64,000 bases of DNA. Source: UBA3910 sp002391465. Lineage in GTDB: Bacteria; Bacillota; Limnochordia; Darwinibacteriales; Darwinibacteriaceae. Positions 1 to 9,097 of this stretch are shown here, in pieces. Under the pieces are notes generated by a model, which was not told the origin of the DNA, made no database searches, and worked only from the letters and a program-made list of their open reading frames with translations. Location of the stretch: NCBI GenBank assembly GCA_030054835.1, contig JASGVS010000043.1, positions 147,829-211,828 on the forward strand, read 5' to 3'. A program made the translations under genes and the position numbers. How positions within the stretch are numbered: position 1 is the stretch's first letter; the number at the start of each line of letters is the position of its first letter.

Positions 1-1
1 T

Positions 2-253
2 ACCATGGAAACACTACCTGAGGTTTTTAAGACCAAGATAGTGGGCGTGATTCTCACCGGTATGGGACGTGATGGAGCGAGGGGCATGGCCATCATTAAG
101 CAGGCAGGTGGTGTAACGATTGCTCAGGATAAGAGCACATCGACGATTTACAGTATGCCGCGGGTAATTGCGGAAGAGGGAAATGCAGATTACATTCTGC
201 CCCTCAACCAAATTGGAGGGGTAATCACTGATCTTGTTGCGTCTATGCAATAA
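2..253 (+). CDS. cheB: CheB protein-glutamate methylesterase, C-terminal part
   Basis: This is the last 80-odd residues of a chemotaxis response-regulator methylesterase, cut by the left edge of the window. The visible piece carries the family's C-terminal signature GVILTGMGRDGARGM followed by AGG, the AQD turn and the SMPR segment with the late GNAD stretch. CheB removes methyl groups (and deamidates glutamines) on chemoreceptors and is antagonised by CheR, which follows 13 bases downstream in the same direction. The ATG at 5 is internal to the domain and is not the true start. Receiver domain and catalytic serine lie outside the window. Confidence 0.93.
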   Translation, partial: TMETLPEVFKTKIVGVILTGMGRDGARGMAIIKQAGGVTIAQDKSTSTIYSMPRVIAEEGNADYILPLNQIGGVITDLVASMQ

Positions 254-266
254 AGAGAGGGTTAGT

Positions 267-1037
267 ATGCACAATTACGAAGGTCTAAAAAATGGTATCA
301 AGTCTCAATTGGGTATTGATTTGCACTCCTATAAAGAGCAGCAGATGAGGCGAAGAATCAACCAATGGTTGGACCGCCACAGCCTAAAGTCATATAACCA
401 GCTGTTGGATGTGCTGAGGAGCGACGAAGAGCACCGGGCTAAGTTTCTCCAGTATCTGACTATCAACACTTCTAATTTTTTCCGTGACTCGTCCGTCTTT
501 ACCAATATTGAAAAGCAGGTGCTCCCGGCCATCAGTACCCACAATCGACCTAAGATTTGGAGCGCAGGAGCCTCATTTGGTGCCGAGATATACTCCATTG
601 CCATGCTCTTGGCAGAATACAACTATTTCCCCCAACTGCTTTTGGCCACTGACATCGACGAAGCCATGTTGGAGCAGGGGAGAAATGGCATATTCCAGCC
701 AAGCCAGCTAACTGGATTGATCCAGAAATACTTAGAGAAGTATTTCACTGATCTAGGGGACGGCCGCATGGCTATCAGTGAGGAACTCAAGCGTCGGATA
801 GTTTTCCAACAGCACGATCTTCTCAAAGATCCCTATCAAACCGGCTTTGATTTGATTCTATGTCGAAATGTCTTTATCTATTTCACCAGCGAAACTCAGA
901 AACGGCTGACCGCTAGATTCGTTCAATCCCTCAAGCCAGGTGGATACTTCATCGTGGGTTCAGCAGAGCAAATTGTCGATCCCGCCAGTTTCCAGCTAGA
1001 CAGGGTGAGTTACTGCATCTACCAGAAGAAGTTGTAG
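267..1037 (+). CDS. cheR: CheR chemotaxis protein methyltransferase
   Basis: This SAM-dependent enzyme methylates glutamates of chemoreceptors in the cytoplasm. It is 256 residues, usual for the family. The N-terminal helical domain ends near the INTSNFFRD motif (about residues 66-74), then the SAM-binding segment SAGASFGAEIYSIAM (about 99-113) and the CRNVFIYF motif near residue 205. I chose ATG 267 because GAGAGGG precedes it by a normal spacing and the receptor-binding N-terminus begins there; an in-frame upstream start at 234 would overlap cheB without a ribosome site. It sits between cheB and fapA, so it probably belongs to a flagellar/chemotaxis operon continuing off the left edge. Confidence 0.95.
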   Translation: MHNYEGLKNGIKSQLGIDLHSYKEQQMRRRINQWLDRHSLKSYNQLLDVLRSDEEHRAKFLQYLTINTSNFFRDSSVFTNIEKQVLPAISTHNRPKIWSAGASFGAEIYSIAMLLAEYNYFPQLLLATDIDEAMLEQGRNGIFQPSQLTGLIQKYLEKYFTDLGDGRMAISEELKRRIVFQQHDLLKDPYQTGFDLILCRNVFIYFTSETQKRLTARFVQSLKPGGYFIVGSAEQIVDPASFQLDRVSYCIYQKKL

Positions 1038-1048
1038 GAGGTGAGAAC

Positions 1049-3004
1049 ATGTCCCGTTCTGTAGTGGGGGAAGGTAAAACGATTGATGATGCTATCAATA
1101 GTGCCCTTGCCATACTAAACGCCTCTAGAACAGAAGTGGATATAGAGATCATCCAGGAACCGACCAAAAAAGTGTTTGGACTAAAGAAGGAGCCAGCTAT
1201 TGTCAGGGTTTCACTCAAGAGTAAGCCCGCTCCTAAACAGCGGGATACGGCCACTGTGGGAGTAGTCGGTGGCGAGCTGGTTTTTCAGCCCGCGAAAAAC
1301 GGGAACGGGGAACCTCCGATAATTGTGTTTGGGTCGGAGCTAGACGTGTATTACAATGGAGAAAAGGTAGAAAAGGAGTTAGAGCTCGCTGAGGGAATCG
1401 AGCCTTTGGAAGTGATAATTCCTGAGGCACAAGAACCTGCCCTGGATTATCGCGTAGTTGTGAACGGGGACAAAACTAGAGCTGAACTCATCTGGCAGCG
1501 GAAACCGGGTGTTGAGTATACGCTTGAGGATTTTCCGCCCACTCATCGGCTGCCCCTGCGCTTGAAAAAAGTGACCACAGAACCTCCGATGCTTACCTTG
1601 AAGGATGTGGCAGACATCCTGATGATTGAGGGCATTAAGTTTGGCCTGCAGTTGGACAGTCTCACAGAGGAGCAGTTTGAGGCCGTCACAGGGGCGGTTA
1701 CGGTGGCCATTGGGCAAGAACCCATTCCCCCGGAGCAGCCGTCCATCAATTACGTTTTTCAGACAGAAGCGCCTGATATTGATCCAGATGCACTGCGTAT
1801 CGACTATTTCGAAGTTTACGGCATCAGTGGGGTTAAGCCCGGAGATGTCTTGGCAGTAAAAAACCACGGTCGGCCAGGAAAACCTGGCATTGATGTCTAT
1901 GGAGAACCTCTTTCTACTGAACCTTTAAGGCAGATCGAAATTAAAGTGGGTGAAGGTGTAGCCCTAGCCGATGATGGCTCCCACGCCGTTGCTACCACAT
2001 CCGGACTACCTACCCTCCAGGGTGATGTCATTCGTGTAACCAGCGTTTTTGAGCTGAAGGGAGATGCGGATGCCTCTACCGGTAACATTACGGTAGACGG
2101 AAACATTATCATCCACGGAAATGTCTTGGACAGCATCAAAGTGGAATCTGACAGCGGAAATATCGTTGTCAATGGACTTATAAGTGGGGCTGTCCTGCGT
2201 GCGGGGGGATCTATTACCGTTATCAAAAATGTAATCCGCTCCCAAATCATTGCAGGCGGGTCGACTGTCGTCCGTATTAGTTTTCGCAAAATGCTCTCCC
2301 GTATCGCGGCAGAAATGGAGCAGCTCATTGCAGCCTATGAGAGTATTGTTTCCCAGGCTGCCCACATTCCATTTGAAAACCTGATCAAACATCTTTTGGA
2401 ACTGAAGTTCTTCCAGCTTCCAAAGGATATTAAGCTGTTTACCGATTACGTCAAAGAACACAAAGGGGAATGTACTGAAGAACTCGCCCAACTAGCAGAA
2501 ACGCTAGGGGGAAGTTTCTTAGGCTTCGGGCCCCCGAAAGTTCTTGACATTGATCATCTAAAAGCAATCTTCGCACGCACACAGGCACAGGTTGCGGTCC
2601 TTGAGGCCATGTCTTTGACCGAGTCTGATGTCTCCGTTGGCTACCTGCAGAACAGCCGAATCGAGGCGTCAGGCCATGTTAAGGTAACTGGCAAAGGTTG
2701 CTTTTATTCTGATATTCTAGCCGGGAAAGGTTTTTCCATTGCAAATGGCGTATTTAGGGGCGGGGAAGTGACGATCGGCTCGGGTAGAGTCGAAGCCAGG
2801 GAACTGGGCGGGCCAACTGGGATCGCCACGCTGGCCCAGATCGTAGAAGATGGTGAGATCGTAGTAAATCTTGTGCATCCTAACGTGACTATCGCGATAA
2901 AGGATCAGAGCTATCGTTTTCCCGATAACGCGTCTCCGGTAAGGGCCTATCTGGAAAACGGCCTGCTCCAGGTTTTCAGCGGATCCCTGAAAATACATGG
3001 CTAA
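1049..3004 (+). CDS. fapA: FapA-type (DUF342) polymer-forming protein with Jag_N domain
   Basis: At 651 residues this has the layout of the DUF342/FapA (flagellar assembly protein A) family. The first 60 residues resemble the Jag N-terminal domain (GEGKTIDDAINSALAIL, then KKVFGLKKEPA), as in many Bacillota FapA proteins. A middle region follows with the conserved KPGDVLA and GRPGKPGIDVYGEPL segments near 260-290. The C-terminal half is a right-handed beta-helix type region with GNITVDG and GNIIIHGNV repeats, interrupted by a helical insertion at about 400-500. The family has been linked to flagellar placement in Vibrio, but its biochemical role is unclear. The neighbours cheB and cheR support a motility context. 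GGAGGTGAG precedes the ATG. Confidence 0.87.
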   Translation: MSRSVVGEGKTIDDAINSALAILNASRTEVDIEIIQEPTKKVFGLKKEPAIVRVSLKSKPAPKQRDTATVGVVGGELVFQPAKNGNGEPPIIVFGSELDVYYNGEKVEKELELAEGIEPLEVIIPEAQEPALDYRVVVNGDKTRAELIWQRKPGVEYTLEDFPPTHRLPLRLKKVTTEPPMLTLKDVADILMIEGIKFGLQLDSLTEEQFEAVTGAVTVAIGQEPIPPEQPSINYVFQTEAPDIDPDALRIDYFEVYGISGVKPGDVLAVKNHGRPGKPGIDVYGEPLSTEPLRQIEIKVGEGVALADDGSHAVATTSGLPTLQGDVIRVTSVFELKGDADASTGNITVDGNIIIHGNVLDSIKVESDSGNIVVNGLISGAVLRAGGSITVIKNVIRSQIIAGGSTVVRISFRKMLSRIAAEMEQLIAAYESIVSQAAHIPFENLIKHLLELKFFQLPKDIKLFTDYVKEHKGECTEELAQLAETLGGSFLGFGPPKVLDIDHLKAIFARTQAQVAVLEAMSLTESDVSVGYLQNSRIEASGHVKVTGKGCFYSDILAGKGFSIANGVFRGGEVTIGSGRVEARELGGPTGIATLAQIVEDGEIVVNLVHPNVTIAIKDQSYRFPDNASPVRAYLENGLLQVFSGSLKIHG

Positions 3005-3016
3005 AGGAGCAACCAC

Positions 3017-3538
3017 GTGACAAATCCACGCACCAATCGCATCGTTTACCTCGGGTTGGCCACCGGTATGGCCCTCGGTCTGCACATCTTCGAGGCATTT
3101 ATCCCTATGCCCACCGACTTGATGGTACCAGGGTTCAAACTCGGCTTGGCCAACATTGTAAGTCTTTATGTCATCATGAACTTCGACCTAAAGGATGCAG
3201 TACTGGTTTCGATCCTCCGTACAGTACTGGGCTCACTCCTTTCTGGTACCTTTATGACGGTTACCTTTTTCTTTAGTTTAGCCGGAGGTCTGGTCAGTGC
3301 TCTGGTCATGGGGATCATGTATCGCTATACTTCCCGTTATTTCAGTGTGGTTGGCATCAGCCTAGCGGGGGCAATAATGCACAATCTGGCCCAGCTAACC
3401 GTTGCCTATTATGTAACTCGGGCAGCAGGAATTTTTGCCTATCTGCCCTATATGCTGTTTTTCGCCCTACCTACGGGTCTTTTTGTGGGCTTGGTGACAA
3501 AGCGTATCCACAAGTATATGCCTGTCTCGCGCAGTTAG
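3017..3538 (+). CDS. Gx-transporter family membrane protein (heptaprenyl diphosphate synthase component I-like)
   Basis: This is a 173-residue integral membrane protein with five or six hydrophobic segments. The early HIFEAFIP followed by PGFKLGLANIV, the DAVLVSILRTVLGSLLSGTF stretch and GAIMHNLAQL are typical of the Gx_transp family. That family is often labelled heptaprenyl diphosphate synthase component I although it looks like an ECF-type substrate-binding membrane protein. The GTG start at 3017 has AAAGGAG seven bases upstream. It follows fapA by 12 bases and ends in a 4-base tail-to-tail overlap with the DUF4363 gene on the other strand. The substrate cannot be told from sequence. Confidence 0.85.
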   Translation: MTNPRTNRIVYLGLATGMALGLHIFEAFIPMPTDLMVPGFKLGLANIVSLYVIMNFDLKDAVLVSILRTVLGSLLSGTFMTVTFFFSLAGGLVSALVMGIMYRYTSRYFSVVGISLAGAIMHNLAQLTVAYYVTRAAGIFAYLPYMLFFALPTGLFVGLVTKRIHKYMPVSRS

Positions 3539-3915
3539 AAGATATTCTGTAACGTCAGGATTTCCTGATGATGCAGCTGGACCAGCTGCACCTTAAGACC
3601 GGCGATCTCAACCAGCGCATCGGTCTTTTCTCTGTTTTCCAGTAAGCTGAGGAGACGAGCGAGGTCAATTGCGACGAGATCCAGTTCCTGGTTGTGCAGG
3701 AAAGGGTTCCATTTGTGTATTATCTTGCCCCAATCTTGACTGGTTTCGCGGCATATTTTCTCGGCTTCTGACCATTTATCTGCTCTTATGTACTCCTCAA
3801 TAGTGCTTAAACTCTGCGAAACACGATCTGTGGTTGTCAAGAGAGAATGCTCCAATTTAACGCCGCTGACAATTATAACGGTCATAATGACGAACATAAC
3901 GACCCAGAGCTTCAT
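3535..3915 (-). CDS. DUF4363 family membrane-anchored protein
   Basis: This 126-residue protein has one N-terminal hydrophobic helix (WVVMFVIMTVIIVSG) followed by a mostly helical soluble part with the WSEAEK and W..I segments typical of DUF4363. These proteins are regularly encoded directly after a DUF421 gene, as here, which suggests a joint function at the membrane, still unknown. I prefer ATG 3915, six bases after the AAGGAGG box, over an in-frame GTG two codons earlier that lies on the box. The gene starts just past the stop of the DUF421 gene. Confidence 0.8.
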   Translation of the reverse strand: MKLWVVMFVIMTVIIVSGVKLEHSLLTTTDRVSQSLSTIEEYIRADKWSEAEKICRETSQDWGKIIHKWNPFLHNQELDLVAIDLARLLSLLENREKTDALVEIAGLKVQLVQLHHQEILTLQNIF

Positions 3916-3917
3916 AC

Positions 3918-4622
3918 TCACCCTCCTTGAACCTTAGCCCGATGGCGGGCTTTATCTTTAAGTTGGCAGTGGAAGTTTCCCCGCGTATCCCGGGCCGCAA
4001 AGAGGACATCGTGGGTGTCTTTGGCTCCGTATTTCTCAATCTCGCTCCGCAGCCAGCCCTCGGAGAGTTTGGCCCTTCTCAGTTCCGAGGAACGGACTCG
4101 GCCATCTAGAATGAGAATGTTCGGAAGGCTCTCGTCCGGTACATTTACCTGCAAGTCCCCTGGTGTAGCTGGGCGGTTCTGCGATTTGAGCAGTACGCTC
4201 AACTCACCGCTCGTTTCCAAGATGGCAAATTCCACATCGCCAAGGTCGAATATATTTTTAAGGCGCAACTGTTCCAAGAGTTCCTCCAGATTGTATCGGG
4301 CTTTGCGAAGTTCCTTTTCTTGAATCACGCCATTGGCCACAATTACGCTGTAACGGCCATCTAAAACCGAGCGAAAGCTTGGGAACTTAAGGCTGAGGAT
4401 GCTGAAAGACACCTGGATAAAGAGAAGCGTCAAAATGGCAATTACGCCGTTGATCAGTGGTATATGCCTGTCCTGCATGGGGATAACTGCCAACTCTGCA
4501 ATCATGATGGTAATAACCAGTTCAAAGGGTTCGAGCTGGGCAACCTGACGTTTTCCCATGAGGCGGATAGTGATCACAACGAGGATATACAACAGTGCAG
4601 TCCGTACCAGTGTAATGAGCAT
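3918..4622 (-). CDS. DUF421 (YetF/YdfS-type) membrane protein
   Basis: This is a 234-residue member of the DUF421 family. Three hydrophobic helices occupy roughly residues 5-80 and include the diagnostic RLMGKRQVAQLEPFELVITI segment. A soluble two-lobed domain follows, with DGRYSVIVANGVIQE and ILDGRVR. Relatives occur in many endospore formers, some expressed in the forespore, but no reaction is established. It is the first gene of a two-gene minus-strand unit with the DUF4363 gene. CGGAGGG precedes the ATG. It diverges from miaB, leaving about 160 bases between the two starts. Confidence 0.88.
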   Translation of the reverse strand: MLITLVRTALLYILVVITIRLMGKRQVAQLEPFELVITIMIAELAVIPMQDRHIPLINGVIAILTLLFIQVSFSILSLKFPSFRSVLDGRYSVIVANGVIQEKELRKARYNLEELLEQLRLKNIFDLGDVEFAILETSGELSVLLKSQNRPATPGDLQVNVPDESLPNILILDGRVRSSELRRAKLSEGWLRSEIEKYGAKDTHDVLFAARDTRGNFHCQLKDKARHRAKVQGG

Positions 4623-4712
4623 AGCAACCCTCCGATATCAATTATGTCCCTGCTCCCATATCCCAATACACCCACATCGCCATGTCCCGATACCGGATAC
4701 TCCGAGCCCAGC

Positions 4713-4742
4713 TTGCTTCTCTCCCTCCTGAGGTAGTATAAT
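4713..4742 (+). promoter_or_regulatory. Sigma-A type promoter of the miaB-mutSL-miaA run
   Basis: TTGCTT at 4713-4718 and a perfect TATAAT at 4737-4742 are separated by 18 bases, with the miaB ribosome site AAGGAG at 4770. It is the only good plus-strand promoter seen before the miaB gene. No terminator is obvious until well past surE, so it may drive much of the 4.8-15.1 kb block. Confidence 0.6.
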
Positions 4743-4783
4743 AAAGTAGTATTCATCTAATTAATTCTGAAGGAGCGTAGTCC

Positions 4784-6103
4784 ATGAAGAGGTTTTATCT
4801 TCACACCATGGGTTGTCAAATGAACGACCATGATTCAGAAGTAATCACAGGTATCCTTCTTTCCCTCGGCTACCAGAGTACGGAGGAAGTGGAAGAAGCG
4901 GATTTGATCTTATATAACACCTGCTGCGTAAGGGAAAACCCGGAGCGGAAGGTGTACGGCCACATCGGCTCTTACAAAGCCCTAAAGGAAAAGAACCCCC
5001 AACTGATTATCGGGATCTGCGGCTGTATGCCCCAGCAGAAACAGGAGCTGCAGAGACTGTTAAAGGAACTGCCCCATTTGGATCTAGTGTTTGGCACCCA
5101 TAACATCCACCGCCTGCCAGAGCTTCTAGCCCGAGCAGAAAATGGGGAACGTGTTGTTGAAGTCTGGGATGAGGCGGAGTATCAGGAAGGTCAGGACTTT
5201 CGTGACAGTCTACCCGTTCAGCGCACCCACGGCCTGAAAGCCTTTGTTAACGTGATCTACGGGTGCACCAACTTCTGCACGTACTGTATCGTACCTTACG
5301 TCAGGGGCAGGGAGCACAGCCGTACGCCTGAAGCGGTTGTGAACGAAGTGACCGAGCTTGTCCAGGCCGGTTATAGAGAAGTAACCCTTCTGGGCCAGAA
5401 CGTAAATGCCTACGGCAAGGATCTATCCATCGACACCTCTTTCAGCACACTGCTGGCTGAACTGAATAACATAGATGGATTGGCGAGGATTCGCTTTACC
5501 ACCAGCCATCCCAAGGATATGGGTAATGACCTAATTGAAGCATTGGGCAGTCTCGATAAAGTATGCGAACATCTCCACTTACCAGTCCAGGCAGGTAGCA
5601 GCAGATTGCTGCGGCGTATGGGCAGGGGGTATACTAGGGAATACTATTTGGATTTAGTGGGTAGAATAAGAAAATCGGTGCCCGAAATCAGTCTCACAAC
5701 CGATATTATCGTTGGCTTTCCCGGTGAAACGGACGAGGATTTCAAAGAAACCCTCTCCCTCATCGAGGAGGTTGAGTTCGATTCGGCCTTTACCTTTATC
5801 TATTCACCGCGGGAAGGCACCCCGGCTGCTCGTATGACGGATCAGATACCTGAAGAGGTAAAGAAAGAGCGTATCTACGAATTGATTGAGCTGCAGAATT
5901 CAATCAGCGCCAAAAAGATGCAGCAGCTGGTGGGGAGCAGAGTTGAAGTGCTCATTGAAGGAGCTTCCAAGGAAGGATTGGTTGGCAGAACGCGGAGTAA
6001 CAAACTGGTCCATTTTGATGGGCCTAGTAACCTCTTTGGTTCTATACTGGACGTGGAAATAACGGAGGCATGCACCTGGAGTCTCAAGGGCAGAATTGTC
6101 TAA
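4784..6103 (+). CDS. miaB: MiaB tRNA-2-methylthio-N6-isopentenyladenosine synthase
   Basis: This radical-SAM methylthiotransferase adds the 2-methylthio group to i6A37 of tRNAs reading UNN codons. It has 439 residues. The UPF0004 domain carries the first cluster cysteines C11, C47 (or C48) and C81. The radical-SAM CxxxCxxC is C161, C165, C168 (CTNFCTYCIVPYVRG). The C-terminal TRAM domain is near 375-439. AAGGAG lies eight bases before the ATG. The enzyme that makes its substrate, MiaA, is encoded 4.8 kb downstream in the same run. It can be told from MtaB/RimO by the N-terminal GCQMN and the position of the cysteines. Confidence 0.95.
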   Translation: MKRFYLHTMGCQMNDHDSEVITGILLSLGYQSTEEVEEADLILYNTCCVRENPERKVYGHIGSYKALKEKNPQLIIGICGCMPQQKQELQRLLKELPHLDLVFGTHNIHRLPELLARAENGERVVEVWDEAEYQEGQDFRDSLPVQRTHGLKAFVNVIYGCTNFCTYCIVPYVRGREHSRTPEAVVNEVTELVQAGYREVTLLGQNVNAYGKDLSIDTSFSTLLAELNNIDGLARIRFTTSHPKDMGNDLIEALGSLDKVCEHLHLPVQAGSSRLLRRMGRGYTREYYLDLVGRIRKSVPEISLTTDIIVGFPGETDEDFKETLSLIEEVEFDSAFTFIYSPREGTPAARMTDQIPEEVKKERIYELIELQNSISAKKMQQLVGSRVEVLIEGASKEGLVGRTRSNKLVHFDGPSNLFGSILDVEITEACTWSLKGRIV

Positions 6104-6115
6104 GGGGGGTCTGGT

Positions 6116-6445
6116 TTGTGGGTAAATGAAGACCGGACACTATGGGCTGATCGCAATGTTGACACGTGGCAGTTGGTAGTACGAAGCGCTGACGGGTTTG
6201 ACTGCGGCAACGTGGTGGCCCAAATCGTGGAGCCAGGCCAGTACCTGGTTCGTTACTTCGTTGTTTTTTTGGCAGATGCAGACAAGCACTACCTGCTGCC
6301 CAGCGATGCGGTGCGAAATATTGAAGGAGAGCTCCTTAGTGTATACACTGCGGAGTGTCTACTCAGCCTGCCCACGTATCACCACACCGTTACCCCTTGC
6401 CTGGAAAAAAGTATTAGGGCGGTTCTGGCGGATGGGACACATTAA
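6116..6445 (+). CDS. Small protein of unknown function between miaB and mutS
   Basis: I do not recognise this 109-residue protein with certainty. It begins with a TTG codon (6116) behind AAGGGGGG. The centre (VVFLADADKHYLLPSDAVRNIEG) resembles the beta-rich turn of PRC-barrel-like domains, and the C-terminus (LLSLPTYHHTVTPCLEKSIRAVL) looks helical. It is not secreted: no signal peptide or membrane helix. Lying 12 bases after miaB and 45 before mutS, it is surely co-transcribed with both, but nothing shows it takes part in tRNA modification or repair. Confidence 0.6.
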   Translation: MWVNEDRTLWADRNVDTWQLVVRSADGFDCGNVVAQIVEPGQYLVRYFVVFLADADKHYLLPSDAVRNIEGELLSVYTAECLLSLPTYHHTVTPCLEKSIRAVLADGTH

Positions 6446-6490
6446 CGGTTTTGACGGCAACGCAAAGACTTAACGGGGGTGAACTAGCAC

Positions 6491-9097
6491 TTGAAATTGA
6501 CGCCCATGATGCAGCAGTATTACAGTATTAAAGAGCAGTACCCCGATGCAATCTTGTTCTTTCGCTTGGGAGATTTTTACGAGATGTTCGGGGACGATGC
6601 GAAAACAGCCTCGAAGGTTTTGGAAATAGCCTTAACCTCGCGGGAAGCGGGAGCAATGGGGCGGATTCCCATGTGCGGTGTTCCTCACCACGCAGCCGAA
6701 CCCTATGTGGACAAGCTGATCCGCAGTGGCTACAGGGTGGCCCTGTGTGAACAGCTTGAAGACCCCAAACAGGCTAAGGGTGTGGTAAAACGGGACGTGA
6801 TCAGGGTGATCACACCCGGCACCTTTATTGAAGGCCAGTTGGAAAAGGCGGAAAACCAGTACCTGGTCAGTCTAGCCTGGCACGGCGAAAGCTGGGGCTT
6901 GGCTTATTTGGACATGTCAACAGGTGAGTTTATGGCCACGTCATTGGCCAATTGGGATCGACTCGCTGATGAACTGACGTGGATCCAGCCGGCAGAGATA
7001 GTGGTCACCCTCGAACTGGATCAGGATCAGAGATTGGAGACCCTGGCCGAATCCCTCGGAGCAACCGTCACCCGTCTGCAACACCCCCAGCTCAGTACTG
7101 CTGCAGCGTCACAGCGTCTGATGGATCATTTTCAGACCGCAACACTGAAACCCTACGGTCTTACCAGTGTGGAACAGATCGCCGCTGCGGGCTTGGCGTT
7201 AAAGTACGTTGTTGATACGCAGCGGAGTATGCTGACCCATATTCGCACAGTCAAAGGTTACACACTGGAGGAGTTTCTCCAGATTGACGGCCACAGTCGT
7301 CAGAATCTAGAGTTGACGTCCACCATCAGAGACCGGAAAAAGGCAGGTTCTCTCTTGGGAGTTATGGACCAGACTGTGACCAGTATGGGAGCAAGACTTC
7401 TCCGCTCCTACTTGGAAAAACCCCTGGTAGACCTAGCCGCGATAGAAGCAAGACTCGATGCCGTTGAAGCGCTGGTGGATCAGACCGCCCTGCGCCTTGA
7501 ACTACGGGAGCAGTTAGATGAAATCCGCGACCTGGAGAGACTACTGAGCAGGCTGGTTATGGGGAGCGGTAATGCCAGGGATTTAAACTCCCTTGCTGCG
7601 TCGTTGGAGAAGATACAACCGGTAAAAGAACTGCTGCAAGGTGATCTCCCAGAACTCTTGGCGTCCGTCGAACAACGGCTAGATCCACTGCAAGACTTGG
7701 TTCACCTGATCCGTGCCGCTATCTTAGATGAACCCTCCTTAACCTTAAGGGAAGGGAATCTGATTCGGGATGGCTATAACGAAGAACTGGACAAGCTGCG
7801 TCAGGCAAGTCGGGGGGGTAAGGATTGGATAAGGCGCTTGGAACGGGTAGAGCGGGATAGAACCGGAATCAAGTCGCTTAAGGTTGGCTATAACCGGGTG
7901 TTTGGCTATTACATCGAGGTGACTAAGGCCAATATCCATCTGGTTCCTGAAGACTATGAACGAAAACAAACCCTAGCCAATGCGGAACGCTACATAACCC
8001 CGGCGTTAAAGGAACAGGAAGCCTTGATTCTAGGGGCAGACGAACGCATAAATGAGCTTGAATATGAGCTCTTTGTGGAAGTCAGGGACAAAGTTAAGGA
8101 CCACGTAGAAGCCATTCAAAACAACTCCCACGCTTTAGCAATCCTTGATGTACTGCAGGGTTTGGCAACAGTGGCAGTTGAACGCAATTTTGTCCGGCCC
8201 CAGCTGGAACAAGGTTTGGGTCTGCACCTTGTCGAGAGCCGCCATCCCGTTGTTGAGGCGATTGAGGGTCAGTTTGTACCGAACGATGTGACGTTTGACG
8301 AATCCCAGCGTATCATCCTCCTTACCGGACCGAATATGGCTGGTAAGAGTACGTATCTGCGTCAGGTGGCCCTGATTGTGATTCTCGCCCAGATGGGCAG
8401 CTTTGTTCCCGCCCAAGAAGCACGCATCGGAATTGTGGACCGAATTTTTACACGCATAGGGGCCGCCGATGACCTCAGCTCAGGCCAGAGTACTTTTATG
8501 GTGGAGTGCGCGGAAACGGCGCAGCTCTTGCTCAACGCCACAGAAAACTCCCTTATCATATTAGATGAATTGGGTAGGGGAACAAGCACCTTTGACGGCA
8601 TGGCCATTGCCCAAGCGGTAGTTGAATACATCCACGATACAATTGGGGCACGGACACTGTTTTCCACCCACTTCCACGAACTGACCAAATTGGAGATGTC
8701 TCTCAAGTATTTGGTAAGTTATCGGGTGGAAGTGGAGGAGAGGGATGGACGCATTTCCTTTCTGCACCGAGTCTCAAGGGGGAGTACTGACCGCAGCTAC
8801 GGCATAAACGTAGCCCGTATGGCCGGTGTCCCAGGACCGGTCTTGCAGCGTTCGTTGGAGCTTCTCCACGAGTTGGAGGCTGCAGGCAAAGGACCTATAC
8901 AGCTCGATCTCTTTCATCGGGCCGTTTACGATGCGTCCGTTCAGGAAATTGCCTCAGTTGCTGAAAAACCGTCAGAAAACAATCTGGAAAAGAAACTACT
9001 AGAGTTAGACCTCAACAATCTGACGCCCCTGGAGGCACTGCAGACTTTAGCCGCTTGGCAGAGCGAAGCGCGCGTGGAGGCGAATGATGATGACTAG
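6491..9097 (+). CDS. mutS: MutS DNA mismatch recognition ATPase
   Basis: This dimeric ATPase binds mismatches and small loops and recruits MutL. It has 868 residues, full length. The N-terminal mismatch-binding domain has the Phe-x-Glu motif at F29-Y30-E31 (GDFYEMF). The connector, lever and clamp domains follow. The ATPase has Walker A GPNMAGKST near residue 612, a Walker B IILDELGRGTSTFDG and the STHFHEL switch. It is the MutS1 type. The start is TTG 6491 behind CGGGGGTGAAC. Its last 14 bases overlap the start of mutL, a coupling common in Bacillota. Confidence 0.97.
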   Translation: MKLTPMMQQYYSIKEQYPDAILFFRLGDFYEMFGDDAKTASKVLEIALTSREAGAMGRIPMCGVPHHAAEPYVDKLIRSGYRVALCEQLEDPKQAKGVVKRDVIRVITPGTFIEGQLEKAENQYLVSLAWHGESWGLAYLDMSTGEFMATSLANWDRLADELTWIQPAEIVVTLELDQDQRLETLAESLGATVTRLQHPQLSTAAASQRLMDHFQTATLKPYGLTSVEQIAAAGLALKYVVDTQRSMLTHIRTVKGYTLEEFLQIDGHSRQNLELTSTIRDRKKAGSLLGVMDQTVTSMGARLLRSYLEKPLVDLAAIEARLDAVEALVDQTALRLELREQLDEIRDLERLLSRLVMGSGNARDLNSLAASLEKIQPVKELLQGDLPELLASVEQRLDPLQDLVHLIRAAILDEPSLTLREGNLIRDGYNEELDKLRQASRGGKDWIRRLERVERDRTGIKSLKVGYNRVFGYYIEVTKANIHLVPEDYERKQTLANAERYITPALKEQEALILGADERINELEYELFVEVRDKVKDHVEAIQNNSHALAILDVLQGLATVAVERNFVRPQLEQGLGLHLVESRHPVVEAIEGQFVPNDVTFDESQRIILLTGPNMAGKSTYLRQVALIVILAQMGSFVPAQEARIGIVDRIFTRIGAADDLSSGQSTFMVECAETAQLLLNATENSLIILDELGRGTSTFDGMAIAQAVVEYIHDTIGARTLFSTHFHELTKLEMSLKYLVSYRVEVEERDGRISFLHRVSRGSTDRSYGINVARMAGVPGPVLQRSLELLHELEAAGKGPIQLDLFHRAVYDASVQEIASVAEKPSENNLEKKLLELDLNNLTPLEALQTLAAWQSEARVEANDDD